Below are positions 63,101-64,000 of a DNA stretch of 64,000 nucleotides, piece after piece. Origin of the DNA: Tyto alba (lineage: Eukaryota; Chordata; Aves; Strigiformes; Tytonidae); contig NW_024881272.1 of NCBI RefSeq assembly GCF_018691265.1, positions 19,085,323 to 19,149,322 on the forward strand, given 5' to 3'. The position numbers and the translations under genes were made by a program. The first letter of the stretch is position 1. Every line of letters begins with the position of its first letter. The notes beneath the pieces were generated by a model, which did no database searches, was not told the origin of the DNA, and saw only the letters and a program-made list of their open reading frames with translations.

Positions 63101-64000
63101 AGTGTCTCTAAGGGTTTTTTGACTCTTACTTCCAACGCAAAAGGGTGCTACGAAGCACTACCAAGGAGGTTAAGTAAGGGTCAAGAATTGCTACAAGCTA
63201 GTGTTTTTTCACGAGACAACCACAGCTTTTTATTTTTTGCAAAAAACGGCTTTTGCTTCCTTTTACTGATGGAGACAGGGCAAGTTTTATACAATGACAG
63301 AGAACCAGGACCCCCTGGGGAGGGCTCCTGCTATGGGCAGGAGGCTTTGAGGAGACCTGCTGTGGAAGCCTTGGTGCAGGGGACCCCACCAAGGTTGCTG
63401 AATGCCTGTGGCAGGAGGTCACAGCCACCACTGTGGTGGGGGAACATGTATTAAACACACCTGCCAAGGCCTGTCTTGCTCTGTGTCTCTCAGCACACGT
63501 TGGTAGAAGTGGTAATTCAGGTCTAGGAATACAGACTCTTAGTCATATTCATGGACTTAACTTACAAGGGGATTTTCAGCTCAATGAGTATCCCAGAAAA
63601 TACCTCATGTCAAATGCATCTTCCCTCCTGTAAGAGTGGGTGTCTCCACTTCCCGCCTGGATGGCAAAACACTCCATCAATGATGGGATAAAGATTAACT
63701 AAAAATGAAAGTCATTGGGTTTTCTCTAAATCCTCTGTTTTTTTCTTTCACCAGTTGCTCTTAGGCTTCAGAGCCCCTCTGTGAGATGGAAATTTACTGT
63801 GCTTTTCTCTCGGCAGCTCTGTCTATTTGGAATTGGAGTCTTCTCATTTGGTGAGCTGTTCCCATGGTTCCCACGTTGCAGTCGTTCTTGCTCTCGTATT
63901 TTCCGTTCCTGTATTACTTTCCTAATAACTGCTTCTCAGGGTTCTCTCTTCCTTTATTATTTTCTTGTGTGTTTGGCTAGGCTTCTCTGCATTCTTGGTA

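Larger units (their letters stand above)
48215..64000. other. Gene-poor intergenic stretch to window end
   Basis: There are GC-richer patches at 49900-50110, 55270-55480 and 60830-61060, a G-run at 56325-56335 and an A17 at 61994-62010. Many overlapping ORFs of 60-125 codons occur, none with a family resemblance. If human gene order holds, COL24A1 would lie beyond this edge; no Gly-X-Y repeat was seen. Confidence 0.5.

Noticed and set aside
28000..64000. Search for COL24A1 exons expected from human gene order
   Set aside because: No Gly-X-Y runs or other collagen-like reading was found on either strand.
1..64000. CRISPR arrays, bacterial operons, tRNA or rRNA genes
   Set aside because: The sequence is vertebrate in structure, and no regularly spaced repeats or recognisable RNA genes were seen.

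Overview
The window is vertebrate nuclear DNA, most likely from a bird or another sauropsid. It has small coding exons with GT-AG introns, one CpG island, AT-rich introns, low repeat density, no Alu/B1-type SINEs and no bacterial-style gene packing. The neighbouring genes (a CLCA-family gene, then ODF2L, then a long gene-poor stretch) match the CLCA2-ODF2L-COL24A1 order I know from human 1p22; COL24A1 itself is not visible here. Family comparisons are from memory and by eye, since no search could be run.

Region 1 (about 1.5-7.35 kb, minus strand) holds a decayed CLCA gene (calcium-activated chloride channel regulator family, closest to CLCA2). Five exon remnants are convincing and lie in the correct order. 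They carry an in-frame TGA inside the HExxH metalloprotease motif, several frameshifts, a GT>CT splice donor and cysteine losses. Three further remnants are tentative, including a possible signal-peptide exon just upstream of the CpG island.

Region 2 (about 7.48-8.1 kb) is a CpG island with a near-perfect RFX X-box (7751-7764) and a consensus splice donor at 7789. It is the natural promoter of the ciliary/centriolar gene that follows.

Region 3 (9.7-27.9 kb, plus strand) is ODF2L (BCAP), a coiled-coil centriole/basal-body protein. I can place 13 exons ending at a stop codon at 27877-27879, with a poly(A) signal 25 bases later. Eleven exons are clean. The exon at 13607-13724 has one extra A that shifts the frame. 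The exon at 22501-22659 is collinear with its human counterpart but has an in-frame TAG and a weak donor. Both are phase 0-0, so leaving them out restores an open frame. The initiator ATG exon was not found.

Region 4 (28-64 kb) has no gene I can support. It is AT-rich intergenic DNA with homopolymers, a (CAAAA)n tract, a few GC-richer patches, and a candidate TATA-plus-donor unit near 47.5 kb with a poly(A) tract downstream at 48.2 kb. The many short ORFs there resemble no family I know.
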